Part shown: in pieces, positions 5,514 to 12,905 of the stretch
Layout: every line of letters starts with the position of its first letter
How positions within the stretch are numbered: the first letter of the stretch is position 1
DNA from: Bacteroidales bacterium
Lineage (GTDB): Bacteria > Bacteroidota > Bacteroidia > Bacteroidales > UBA932
DNA length: 64,000 nt
Assembly: GCA_017445755.1 (NCBI GenBank)
Contig: JAFSSE010000024.1
Location: 1 to 64,000 of the forward strand
Reading direction: 5' to 3'
Made by a program: the position numbers and the translations under genes
The notes under the pieces: generated by a model
Seen by the model: the letters and a program-made list of their open reading frames with translations, nothing else
What the model was told of the DNA's origin: nothing
Databases searched by the model: none

Positions 5514-6744
5514 CCAATACTTTTCTGTTGGCCGTGTCTATCGGTTTCCAAGATTTCTTGATATAGACATCCGTAACCCTCAGCTTCTCATCCACGTGGT
5601 TGAGTGCCGTGTGAACGGTGTACTTATCCACCCCGGCCTCATTCACCGCCAGCGTTGCCCAGGTATGCCGGGCAGAGTAAAACTCAAGGTCATCAATGCC
5701 CAGCTCCTCTCCGACAGATTTAAGCCCCTTATTGAGCGAAGTGGTGAACGTATTGATTGAGCTGTACATCTTGTAGAAACAGAACACTCTCTGGCCGGAG
5801 GGGTCGCGGTACCTGGCAAGCAATGGTTCCAGTTCCGGCTGAATCTCCAGGGAGATCTCTGCCCGGTCTGCCCGCCTGTTCCTGGTTTTCTTCCGCTGGT
5901 ATGTTATCCTCCCCCCGTTGCAGTCCTCGCACTCGTACAGATCCGCCTCATTCATCCCCACAAGATAGAAACTGATGAGCCACGCATCCCGCGCCAGATT
6001 GCGCCTGTTCTGCCCCGGCTGGAGTATCTTCGTGTCCGGCAAGTCACGCAGGGCCTTGACCTGTTCCAGGGTGATTGCCCGCCACCGCGCCTGCTCAACC
6101 TTGGGCAGCTTCACTTTCTTGAAAGGGGATTGCGGGATTCTGATGATGCCCGCATCCTCATCGTTGAACTCTGCCTTGGCCTGGTTGAGGATCGCTCTCA
6201 GCTGTGACGGATAGAGGCTCTGTGCCCGGCTTCCTTTCTTCCTGTTCTTTCTCGCTGGCTGTGCAGCAATCCAGTCTATCCAGTCCTGTATGAACCGTGC
6301 CGTCACCTCCTTGACGCTCACGCACTCCCTGCCAACGAACCTCACCAGATTGTTCAGCGCACCCTCATAGCTCAATGCGTTCCCCTCGTGCCCCGTGGCA
6401 CGGAGCCTGGAGACAATGCCCCGCCCGTATGCCACAATATCCAGGTCGAACTGCTCTCCGTCCTGCTCATTCTCCAGCAACTCCACGACCTCATCCACTG
6501 TCATACCTTTCAGACGCTCTCCGGCCCTGTCGCATTTCTGCCGATACTTCTTAATGAGGGCATCGGTGTAGTCAATGTATGTCTGGTTTTTGAGTTTCAG
6601 TGAGCGTGTCAGATCCTCTTTCGTCACATACCAGCTCGTGGCGATGTAACGCTTGCGCCCGTTATGGAATACCCGTATCTTGATATTCCAGGTGCCGTCC
6701 TGTTTCTTCTGGTGGGCGTACACCTCTGCCTTAAATGTTGCCAT
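5470..6744 (-). CDS. Tyrosine recombinase (integrase) of the element
   Basis: 424 residues from the ATG at 6744 (MATFKAEVYAHQKK); the longer open frame to 6822 has no supporting start. It has an N-terminal arm-binding-like domain (~1-90), a SAM-like core-binding domain (~95-210) and a catalytic domain (~220-400). Catalytic residues visible are Arg 359 and His 360 in YSARHTWAT, His 383 in LNHV and the nucleophile Tyr 394 in DVYIKK. At the usual first-Arg position the sequence reads YLVGMNEADL (Asn 265), as in a subgroup of Bacteroidota integrases. It is adjacent to a tRNA-Arg gene, the probable attachment site. Its last codons (LDLLKQKL) are encoded by the eighth palindrome copy. Confidence 0.93.
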   Translation of the reverse strand: MATFKAEVYAHQKKQDGTWNIKIRVFHNGRKRYIATSWYVTKEDLTRSLKLKNQTYIDYTDALIKKYRQKCDRAGERLKGMTVDEVVELLENEQDGEQFDLDIVAYGRGIVSRLRATGHEGNALSYEGALNNLVRFVGRECVSVKEVTARFIQDWIDWIAAQPARKNRKKGSRAQSLYPSQLRAILNQAKAEFNDEDAGIIRIPQSPFKKVKLPKVEQARWRAITLEQVKALRDLPDTKILQPGQNRRNLARDAWLISFYLVGMNEADLYECEDCNGGRITYQRKKTRNRRADRAEISLEIQPELEPLLARYRDPSGQRVFCFYKMYSSINTFTTSLNKGLKSVGEELGIDDLEFYSARHTWATLAVNEAGVDKYTVHTALNHVDEKLRVTDVYIKKSWKPIDTANRKVLDLLKQKLQVAENEE

Positions 6745-6820
6745 AGTCGATTGCTCTGTAGAACTATTGTAGAACTTTTCACCGCAAATATACGCAAAAA
6801 GTGCGGAATAGTGCGGTAAC

Positions 6821-6848
6821 AAAAAAGCCCGGCCAGACGGTCGGGCTT
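6821..6848 (-). terminator. Rho-independent terminator after tRNA-Arg
   Basis: Read leftward: AAGCCCGACC, a four-base loop, GGCCGGGCTT, then six T. The 10-bp stem with one G-T pair sits 8 bases after the tRNA 3' end and before the integrase gene. It ends the tRNA transcript and insulates the integrase from read-through. Confidence 0.85.
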
Positions 6849-6855
6849 AGAAAGG

Positions 6856-6930
6856 TGGTAGCTCCGGGCAGAATCGAACTGCCATCTACGGTTTAGGAAA
6901 CCGCTATTCTATCCGTTGAACTACAGAGCC
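6856..6930 (-). tRNA. tRNA-Arg (anticodon CCT)
   Basis: The reverse strand folds as a cloverleaf. The acceptor GGCTCTG pairs with CGGAGCT with two G-U pairs. The D-arm contains GTTCAACGGATAGAA, the anticodon stem and loop are GCGGT-TTCCTAA-ACCGT with anticodon CCT, and the T-arm contains GGCAGTTCGATTCTGCC. The discriminator base is A and CCA is encoded (6856-6858). It lies directly beside the integrase gene, so it is likely part of the attachment site, or a copy brought by the element that replaces a disrupted host gene (see the fragment at 7019-7059). Confidence 0.93.
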
Positions 6931-7018
6931 TTACGCTTTCTGTTGTCAATTTTTGACAATTTGTTTCCGGAGGTCTCGCCTCCCGCTGATTGCAGCCCCT
7001 CGTTCGCCAGTCTCCCAA

Positions 7019-7059
7019 CGTTTAGGAAACTTCCGTTCTATCCGTTGAACTATGAGGCC
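7019..7059 (-). pseudogene. 5' half of a second tRNA-Arg(CCT), truncated
   Basis: The reverse strand begins GGCCTCATAGTTCAACGG and continues through a CCT anticodon loop (GTTTCCTAAAC). After position ~43 the sequence stops matching a tRNA: no T-arm with GTTCGA and no clean 3' acceptor strand can be formed. It is not a straight copy of the neighbouring tRNA, since the acceptor stems differ (GGCCTCA against GGCTCTG). It is best read as a host tRNA-Arg cut in or just after the anticodon loop by an integration event. A degenerate but functional tRNA cannot be fully excluded. Confidence 0.6.
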
Positions 7060-7096
7060 ATACCGCCCGGGCTAAGGCCCGGCATAAAGCGGTGGA

Positions 7097-7279
7097 TTAC
7101 TGCTCGTCTTTGACGACGATCTGACGTCCTCTGTAGAAACCGCACTCAGGGCATACACGATGATACATTACGGTTGCACCGCAATTCGGGCATACACTGA
7201 GGGTCGGGACAGGAGCGAAATCATGAGTTCTCCTCTTGTCGCGTCTCTGCTTGGAGTGTTTGTGTTTCGGATGTGCCAT
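7097..7279 (-). CDS. rpmF: 50S ribosomal protein bL32
   Basis: 60 residues beginning MAHPKHKHSKQRRDKRR, the standard bL32 start. The zinc-binding pattern CPNC (about 31-34) and CPEC (about 44-47) is intact. The product is a small structural protein of the large ribosomal subunit. It follows the DUF177 gene by 21 bases, the usual bacterial pairing, and is probably read from the TACCTTTG promoter upstream of that gene. Confidence 0.97.
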   Translation of the reverse strand: MAHPKHKHSKQRRDKRRTHDFAPVPTLSVCPNCGATVMYHRVCPECGFYRGRQIVVKDEQ

Positions 7280-7300
7280 TGTTTTATATTTTTAATATTA

Positions 7301-7810
7301 TCATTTCTCGTCAAAAAGTCCTTTGAGAGACGCAAAAGGGCTGTCTGCCACCTCCGGCTCCGTGCTTTCAAGATTCAGATACCTCAGTGCAGCCGGGTTG
7401 CAACCTCCCCCCGGGTGGACCCTCTGGAGGGGCAGGGCAAGCATCGCATAGTCGTAAATCTCCTGGCTAAGGTCAAGGTCTGGAAGCGAAGGATCTGCAA
7501 AGATGGTTTCCCGTCCATCTTCCTCCTCATCCTTTCCCGCGCCGAAACGCACCCGGAGTCTTGGCGAAGCCGAAACCGGGATTACCAGGTCCTCGAGACA
7601 TCTGTCGCATGGAACCGTCAACGTGCCTGACAGTTCCAGATCCACATCGGTTACCCGAAGGGATTTTTCGACAGAAATATCGATTCTGACGTTTGCGTCA
7701 AGGATTTCTGAATTATCAAAAGCTTCAAAGAACTCCTTCCCGACGGAAACCTGGAACTCTTTCCGGCCTTCCGTCCATCCGTTCAAAGGGATGATACATC
7801 CATCATTCAT
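7301..7810 (-). CDS. DUF177 (YceD-like) protein
   Basis: 169 residues encoded directly upstream of rpmF. DUF177 proteins are linked to 23S rRNA accumulation and large-subunit assembly in bacteria and plastids. The family hallmark CDRCLEDLVIPV is at about 89-100, and the C-terminal DYAMLALPLQRVHPGG matches the conserved segment near the end, where a Cys is also present (GGGCNPAALRYL). Pairing with rpmF suggests coordination of bL32 supply with 50S assembly. The Bacteroidota form is somewhat short but complete. Confidence 0.88.
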   Translation of the reverse strand: MNDGCIIPLNGWTEGRKEFQVSVGKEFFEAFDNSEILDANVRIDISVEKSLRVTDVDLELSGTLTVPCDRCLEDLVIPVSASPRLRVRFGAGKDEEEDGRETIFADPSLPDLDLSQEIYDYAMLALPLQRVHPGGGCNPAALRYLNLESTEPEVADSPFASLKGLFDEK

Positions 7811-7834
7811 TTCCTCGAATCAGATTAAGGGATG

Positions 7835-7842
7835 CAAAGGTA
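7835..7842 (-). promoter_or_regulatory. Promoter -7 element for the DUF177-rpmF operon
   Basis: TACCTTTG on the minus strand, 25 bases before the DUF177 start, fits the Bacteroidota TAnnTTTG box. The upstream TTTG box is not clear. Confidence 0.55.
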
Positions 7843-7860
7843 ATCATTTTTTTTCTAATT

Positions 7861-9663
7861 TCAATCCTCACTGCCGGAATTTCTCTTACGGGCAAGGGGA
7901 TCCAGCAGGATTTTGCGCATCCTCATATGGTTCGGGGTAACTTCCATGAGCTCATCCTCCTGGATATACTCGAGGGCCTCTTCGAGGGAGAATTTGATTG
8001 CAGGAGGCAGCATCACCTTCTCGTCAGAGCCGGAGGCACGGACGTTGGTGAGTTTCTTGGTCTTGCAGATATTGATGTTCAGGTCCCGGTCGCGGGTATG
8101 CTCTCCGACGACCTGACCGGCGTAGATTTCCTCGCCCGGCTCTACGAAAAAGCGTCCCCGGTCGAGAAGTTTGTTCATGGAATAAGCGACGGCCTCGCCG
8201 GTCTCGAGGGAGACCAGGGAGCCGTTCGTACGCATCTCGATTTCTCCCTTGTAGGGCTGATAATCCTTGAAACGGTGGGCTACAACCGCCTCTCCCTGGG
8301 TTGCGGTGAGGAGATTGCTCCTAAGTCCCATAAGCCCTCGTGTCGGAATTTCAAATTCGAGGAGCGTCCGGTCTCCACGCGGTTCCATTCTCACGAGAGC
8401 GGCCTTCCGCCGGGTCGAGAGCTCGATTGCGGCTCCGACAAACTGCTCGGGGACCTCGATGGAAAGCTCCTCTATCGGTTCGCAGCGCTGGCCGTTTATG
8501 GTCTTGTCGAGAACCTTCGGCTGACCGACCTGGAGTTCGAAACCTTCGCGGCGCATAGTCTCGATAAGAACCGAAAGATGGAGAACGCCACGGCCGTAAA
8601 CCACGAAGGAATCAGCGTTTACGCCAGGTTTCACCCTCAGCGCCAGGTTCTTCTCCAACTCCCGGTCAAGGCGATCCTTGAGGTGGCGGGAAGTTACGTA
8701 TTTCCCGTCTTTTCCAAAGAAGGGAGAGTTATTGATCATGAAGAGCATGGACATCGTCGGCTCGTCAACCGCAATCGGAGGGAGGGCCTCAGGGGTCTCA
8801 AAGTCAGCAATCGTGTCCCCGATTTCGAATCCCTCGATTCCTACGACAGCGCAGATGTCCCCACAGCCAACCTCAGAAACGCTGGCTTTGCCCAGCCCCT
8901 CGAAGACCATAAGCTGCTTGATCTTCGACTTCTCGACGATATCATAGCGTTTGCACAAGCTGACCGGCATACCGGCCTTCAGTTCCCCGCGGGTTATGCG
9001 GCCGACGGCGATACGCCCTACATACGGAGAGTACTCAAGGGAGGAAATCAGCATCTGGGGAGTGCCCTCGACTACTTCAGGAGCTGGAATCTCGGAAAGA
9101 ATCGTATCCAGAAGCGCGGTGATGTCGTTTGCCGGCTGTTTCCAGTCGAGGGACATCCAACCCTGCTTCGCGCTGCCGTAAACAGTCTTGTAGTCGAGCT
9201 GGTCGTCTGTCGCCCCAAGGTTGAACATGAGCTCGAAAACCTCGTCCTGGACCTCGTCCGGACGGCAATTCGGCTTATCGACCTTATTGATTACGACTAT
9301 CGGTTTCTTCCCCATCTGAAGGGCCTTCTGGAGGACGAAACGGGTCTGGGGCATGCAGCCCTCGAAAGCATCAACCAGAAGCAGGACGCCGTCCGCCATA
9401 TTAAGGACGCGTTCCACTTCGCCGCCGAAATCGCTGTGACCGGGAGTATCGATAATATTGATTTTCACTCCCTTATACGTAACCGAGACATTCTTGGCAA
9501 GGATGGTGATACCCCGCTCGCGCTCCAGGTCGTTATTGTCGAGGATCAGGTTTCCAAGATCCTCGGGGCGGCGCACAAGGTTCGCCTGATAGATCATCCT
9601 GTCGACAAGGGTCGTCTTGCCGTGGTCGACGTGGGCGATGATCGCAATATTCCTGATTTCCAT
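7861..9663 (-). CDS. typA: Ribosome-associated GTPase TypA/BipA
   Basis: 600 residues. This translational GTPase binds the 70S ribosome and helps 50S assembly and stress or cold adaptation. The G domain motifs are intact: AHVDHGKTTLVD (10-21), ERERGITI switch I, DTPGH (72-76) and NKVD (126-129). The C-terminal half carries the EF-G-like domains and the BipA-specific end (TPNHMRMRKILLDPLARKR). The length is typical. A TAATTTTG element on the minus strand at 9685-9692 should drive it, divergent from guaA. Confidence 0.97.
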   Translation of the reverse strand: MEIRNIAIIAHVDHGKTTLVDRMIYQANLVRRPEDLGNLILDNNDLERERGITILAKNVSVTYKGVKINIIDTPGHSDFGGEVERVLNMADGVLLLVDAFEGCMPQTRFVLQKALQMGKKPIVVINKVDKPNCRPDEVQDEVFELMFNLGATDDQLDYKTVYGSAKQGWMSLDWKQPANDITALLDTILSEIPAPEVVEGTPQMLISSLEYSPYVGRIAVGRITRGELKAGMPVSLCKRYDIVEKSKIKQLMVFEGLGKASVSEVGCGDICAVVGIEGFEIGDTIADFETPEALPPIAVDEPTMSMLFMINNSPFFGKDGKYVTSRHLKDRLDRELEKNLALRVKPGVNADSFVVYGRGVLHLSVLIETMRREGFELQVGQPKVLDKTINGQRCEPIEELSIEVPEQFVGAAIELSTRRKAALVRMEPRGDRTLLEFEIPTRGLMGLRSNLLTATQGEAVVAHRFKDYQPYKGEIEMRTNGSLVSLETGEAVAYSMNKLLDRGRFFVEPGEEIYAGQVVGEHTRDRDLNINICKTKKLTNVRASGSDEKVMLPPAIKFSLEEALEYIQEDELMEVTPNHMRMRKILLDPLARKRNSGSED

Positions 9664-9684
9664 ACACTAACTATTAAAAACTTG

Positions 9685-9734
9685 CAAAATTACGGATTTC
9701 AATGGAAAAACCGGTAAAATTATTCGTAAATTTG
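9685..9734. promoter_or_regulatory. Divergent promoters for typA and guaA
   Basis: TAATTTTG on the minus strand (9685-9692) faces typA, 21 bases before its ATG. TAAATTTG on the plus strand (9727-9734) lies 20 bases before the guaA ATG. Both fit the TAnnTTTG consensus; upstream TTTG boxes are weak. Confidence 0.6.
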
Positions 9735-9754
9735 CGTTCTAAACCCTTTCGCAC

Positions 9755-11338
9755 ATGACAGAAAGAATTATCATCCTCGATTCCGGATCCCAGGTGACCC
9801 AGCTGATCGGCCGCCGCCTCCGGGAAATCGGGGTTTACTGCGAAATCTACCCATACAACCGCATACCTGAAATTGACGGAACGGTAAAAGGAGTAATCCT
9901 TTCCGGCAGTCCCCGCTCCGTCCGGGACGCCGACGCGCCGATGCTCCATCTCGAAGCGATCAAGGGGCGCATTCCCCTACTCGGCATCTGTTACGGGGCT
10001 CAGTTTCTCGCACAGCACTATGGGGGAAAAGTTGAAGGATCCATCGCCCGGGAATACGGAAGGGCGACGCTCCGTCTTCGGGACTCCTCATGCCCCCTTC
10101 TTCGCGGCGTTTCGCCGAAATCCCAGGTCTGGATGTCCCACGGAGACACGATCTCCGTCCTTCCTGAAGGCGGAAAGGCCATCGCCTCCACGGAGGATGT
10201 CGAAAATGCGGCCTACCGGATCGAGGGGGAAGAGACTTACGCCGTCCAGTTCCATCCGGAGGTTTACCACACCGCCGAGGGCGGAAAGATGCTCTCAAAC
10301 TTTGCCCTCGGAATCTGTGGCTGCAAGGGAGACTGGACTCCGGAGAGTTTCATCGAAAGTACCGTAGAGGCCCTTAAGGAAAAAATCGGCGACGAAAAGG
10401 TTATACTCGGGCTCAGCGGCGGGGTGGACTCGACTGTCGCAGCCGTCCTCCTCGACAGGGCAATCGGTAAAAACCTGACCTGCATCTTCGTAAACAACGG
10501 ACTGCTAAGGAAAAATGAATACAGCTCAGTCCTGGATTCATACCGGGACATGGGGCTAAATGTCATCGGAGCCGACGCCTCGGCCGCCTTCCTCGCCGCC
10601 CTTAAGGGGGTGACCGACCCGGAGGAGAAGCGGAAGACAATCGGACGGCTTTTCGTAGAAACATTTGATTCCTATGCCGGACGGATAGAAGGTGCCGCCT
10701 GGCTTGCCCAGGGGACGATTTACCCCGATGTAATAGAATCTGCCGCCGTGGGTGGGACCGCTGCGAAAATCAAGTCCCACCACAATGTCGGCGGACTTCC
10801 CGAGAAGATGAACCTGAAGATTGTGGAACCGCTCCGCCTGCTTTTCAAAGACGAAGTCAGACGGGTCGGACGGGCCCTCGGAATAAAGGAAGAACTTATA
10901 GGGCGGCATCCCTTCCCGGGTCCGTCCCTCGCAATCCGCCTTCTCGGAGAAGTCACGGAAGAAAAGCTCGCCGTACTCCGGGAAGCGGACGATATCTTCA
11001 TATCCGCACTCAGGGGGTACGACTGCTCGGAAATGCACCTTAGAAGCGCTTCAGATCCTCTTGAAGAGGCGAAAACCCTCTACGATGCCATCTGGCAGGC
11101 GGGGGTTGTCCTCCTTCCGGTGAAAAGCGTCGGAGTCATGGGTGATGAAAGGACATACGAACACCCGGTCGCCCTCCGCGCAGTGGTATCCACCGACGGA
11201 ATGACGGCCGACTGGTTCCGCCTCCCCTATGACCTGATGGAAAAGGTTTCATCGGATATCATAAACCGTGTCCGGGGCGTCAACCGGGTTGTCTATGACA
11301 TATCCTCCAAACCACCGGCAACAATTGAATGGGAATAA
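9755..11338 (+). CDS. guaA: GMP synthase (glutamine-hydrolysing)
   Basis: 527 residues. Converts XMP to GMP using ATP and glutamine, the last step of guanine nucleotide synthesis. The N-terminal class I glutamine amidotransferase domain has the Cys 79 nucleophile in GICYGAQ and His 167/Glu 169 in QFHPEV. The ATP pyrophosphatase domain has the PP-loop SGGVDST at 221-227. The C-terminal dimerisation domain ends [13 protein letters not shown], the standard family ending. It is monocistronic: own promoter upstream and a strong terminator immediately after. Confidence 0.97.
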   Translation: MTERIIILDSGSQVTQLIGRRLREIGVYCEIYPYNRIPEIDGTVKGVILSGSPRSVRDADAPMLHLEAIKGRIPLLGICYGAQFLAQHYGGKVEGSIAREYGRATLRLRDSSCPLLRGVSPKSQVWMSHGDTISVLPEGGKAIASTEDVENAAYRIEGEETYAVQFHPEVYHTAEGGKMLSNFALGICGCKGDWTPESFIESTVEALKEKIGDEKVILGLSGGVDSTVAAVLLDRAIGKNLTCIFVNNGLLRKNEYSSVLDSYRDMGLNVIGADASAAFLAALKGVTDPEEKRKTIGRLFVETFDSYAGRIEGAAWLAQGTIYPDVIESAAVGGTAAKIKSHHNVGGLPEKMNLKIVEPLRLLFKDEVRRVGRALGIKEELIGRHPFPGPSLAIRLLGEVTEEKLAVLREADDIFISALRGYDCSEMHLRSASDPLEEAKTLYDAIWQAGVVLLPVKSVGVMGDERTYEHPVALRAVVSTDGMTADWFRLPYDLMEKVSSDIINRVRGVNRVVYDISSKPPATIEWE

Positions 11339-11340
11339 AA

Positions 11341-11379
11341 GAAGTCAACCTGCCCGGAAATGGGCAGGTTGACTTTTTT
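11341..11379 (+). terminator. Strong terminator of guaA
   Basis: AAGTCAACCTGCCC, a six-base loop, GGGCAGGTTGACTT and a seven-T run. The perfect 14-bp stem starts 4 bases after the guaA stop. The reverse strand also has a T-rich tail, so it may end the leftward tRNA-Pro transcript too. Confidence 0.92.
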
Positions 11380-11386
11380 TATCCTG

Positions 11387-11459
11387 TCGGGATGACTCGA
11401 CTCGAACGAGCGACCCCTACGTCCCGAACGTAGTGCGCTACCAACTGCGCTACATCCCG
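11387..11459 (-). tRNA. tRNA-Pro (anticodon CGG)
   Basis: The reverse strand starts CGGGATGTAGCGCAGTTGG and folds fully: acceptor CGGGATG/CATCCCG, anticodon stem CTACG-TTCGGGA-CGTAG with anticodon CGG, and a T-arm containing GTTCGAGTC. CCA is not encoded. It lies 12 bases downstream of rpsT on the same strand and is likely transcribed with it. Confidence 0.95.
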
Positions 11460-11471
11460 TTGCCGGCCTTA

Positions 11472-11726
11472 TTAGGCGAGCTTGTTGATATAGACGGCAA
11501 GACCGCTCTTAAGGTTCGCGGCCTTATTCTGGTGGATAACGCCGATTTTTGCGAGCTTGTCAATCATCGCATAGACCTTCGGAGCTTCCTCCTCAGCCGT
11601 TTTCTTATCGGTTGTATTGCGGAGATCACGGATAGCGTTCCGCGTCGTCTTTGCATAATACTTGTTATGCAATCTATGCCTTTCGTTCTGACGAACGGCC
11701 TTCTGAGCAGATTTTGTGTTTGCCAT
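11472..11726 (-). CDS. rpsT: 30S ribosomal protein bS20
   Basis: 84 residues, starting [19 protein letters not shown], characteristic of bS20, a helical protein that binds the 5' domain of 16S rRNA. It lies between tRNA-Glu (21 bases upstream) and tRNA-Pro (12 bases downstream), all leftward. The gap to tRNA-Glu holds no TAnnTTTG box, so the mRNA is probably released by tRNA processing from a common transcript. Confidence 0.97.
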   Translation of the reverse strand: MANTKSAQKAVRQNERHRLHNKYYAKTTRNAIRDLRNTTDKKTAEEEAPKVYAMIDKLAKIGVIHQNKAANLKSGLAVYINKLA

Positions 11727-11747
11727 TACTTTATTTTTTATATTTTG

Positions 11748-11819
11748 TAGTGGGTAGGAGAATCGAACTCCTATTGCGGGAATGAAAATCCCGAGTACTA
11801 ACCGTTATACGAACCCACC
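11748..11819 (-). tRNA. tRNA-Glu (anticodon TTC)
   Basis: The reverse strand starts GGTGGGTTCGTATAACGG. The acceptor GGTGGGT pairs with ACCCACT (one G-U). The anticodon stem and loop are CGGGA-TTTTCAT-TCCCG with anticodon TTC, and the T-arm contains GGAGTTCGATTCTCC. CCA is not encoded. It is the first gene of the tRNA-Glu/rpsT/tRNA-Pro unit. Confidence 0.95.
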
Positions 11820-11867
11820 GGATCCCCTCTTTCCGCATCAGCACTTGCATGACGCCGAAAGGGAGTG

Positions 11868-11898
11868 CAAAGTTAGAAAATTATTTCAAGAGCGCAAA
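11868..11898 (-). promoter_or_regulatory. Promoter of the tRNA-Glu / rpsT / tRNA-Pro unit
   Basis: Minus strand: TTTG (complement of 11895-11898), exactly 19 bases, then TAACTTTG (complement of 11868-11875). This is a full match to the Bacteroidota consensus, 48 bases before the tRNA-Glu 5' end. Confidence 0.8.
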
Positions 11899-11916
11899 AT
11901 AATTTTTGATATTTCC

Positions 11917-12903
11917 TTATTTTGTCCACTCAAACGAGTAGAGCAGCGATTCCACTTCCCGGAGGAGCTTGCGTTTGTCGTACTTCGGAGCGTACACAGA
12001 GCCCTCGAGCACCAGGATGTCCTTCCCGTCTTTGCTGTAGAAGGAGTGGGAGACAAAGGGCCCTCCCATGAAATCATTGTAAACCTCCCACATCCCCCTC
12101 ATTTCCAGGAAATCGATGCCGTGGTATTTCTTGAAGCCGGTCATTATAGGAAACGCCGCCGAAGTAGTCATGTAGGTGTTTTCAAACATGCCGGGAACGT
12201 TTGCCTTCAGGACTTCGTTCCGCTTTTCAAGAGCAGTTTCGGCAGAGAAAGGATCGCCGTCCGGAACGGGATAGCGATAAATCATTACATGATGGTCCAC
12301 GTACTGTTTCTCATCGGAAATCCACAGGAAATCCTCGGTCGCCTTTTTAAGCCGGTATCCGCTCGGGAAATTCATCGTTCCGCCGGTAAGGGCTTTTACA
12401 AAGGGAACTACCGACGCCTCTTCGTATAGTTTGGCGTTGGCAATGATTCGGTTACGCTCCGCCTGCTCGAAGTACTCGGGGAGAATCGCCTCGTTCTCCT
12501 TTATAATCCTGACGGCGCCCTCGAGGTCGAAGGCGTTGATCTGGGCGACAGACTGCGGGCGGGCCCATTTATCCTGCCGATAGACCATGCCTTCCTTCAC
12601 CTGCTGGGGATCGACATTGAGTATGATGATGTTCCTATGGACCTTGAACATGTTGGTAAAGCTCGACGGGGGAACATTCGCGAGGGTGAAGAGCGGTTCC
12701 CTCTGGGCGAGATAAGGGCACTCGCCTGCGAGCAGTTCCCGAAGGGATGAACCGACGGCGCCTTCCCAGGCGTCCCTGTCGATAACAACCACAATCTCGC
12801 CGGCCTTTCCGCTCACATTCGGAAGGAGGTTCGTGCCGGAACCTTTCCCGCGACAGCCCGCAAGGAGGAGTACTGCCGCCATAAGGATGGATAACTTTTT
12901 CAT
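11917..12903 (-). CDS. DUF4837 family lipoprotein
   Basis: 328 residues from the ATG at 12903. A lipoprotein signal MKKLSILMAAVLLLAGC (lipid Cys 17) places it in the envelope. The rest matches the Bacteroidota DUF4837 pattern: GEIVVVIDRDAWEG near the N-terminus, FTNMFKVHRNIIILNVDP, and the C-terminal FVSHSFYSKDGKDILVLEG and YAPKYDKRKLLREVESLLYSF. The function is unknown. It is the last gene of the LytM/dxr/rseP operon, starting 3 bases past the rseP stop, which suggests an envelope maintenance role. Confidence 0.88.
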   Translation of the reverse strand: MKKLSILMAAVLLLAGCRGKGSGTNLLPNVSGKAGEIVVVIDRDAWEGAVGSSLRELLAGECPYLAQREPLFTLANVPPSSFTNMFKVHRNIIILNVDPQQVKEGMVYRQDKWARPQSVAQINAFDLEGAVRIIKENEAILPEYFEQAERNRIIANAKLYEEASVVPFVKALTGGTMNFPSGYRLKKATEDFLWISDEKQYVDHHVMIYRYPVPDGDPFSAETALEKRNEVLKANVPGMFENTYMTTSAAFPIMTGFKKYHGIDFLEMRGMWEVYNDFMGGPFVSHSFYSKDGKDILVLEGSVYAPKYDKRKLLREVESLLYSFEWTK

Positions 12904-12905
12904 AA

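Noticed and set aside
7060-7096. Terminator of rpmF (hairpin GCCCGG/CCGGGC)
   Set aside because: The stem is short and no T tract follows on the minus strand, so it cannot be supported as a terminator.
7927-9717. Open frame of 596 codons opposite typA
   Set aside because: A shadow frame caused by high GC at third codon positions; its reverse is a complete typA with all GTPase motifs.
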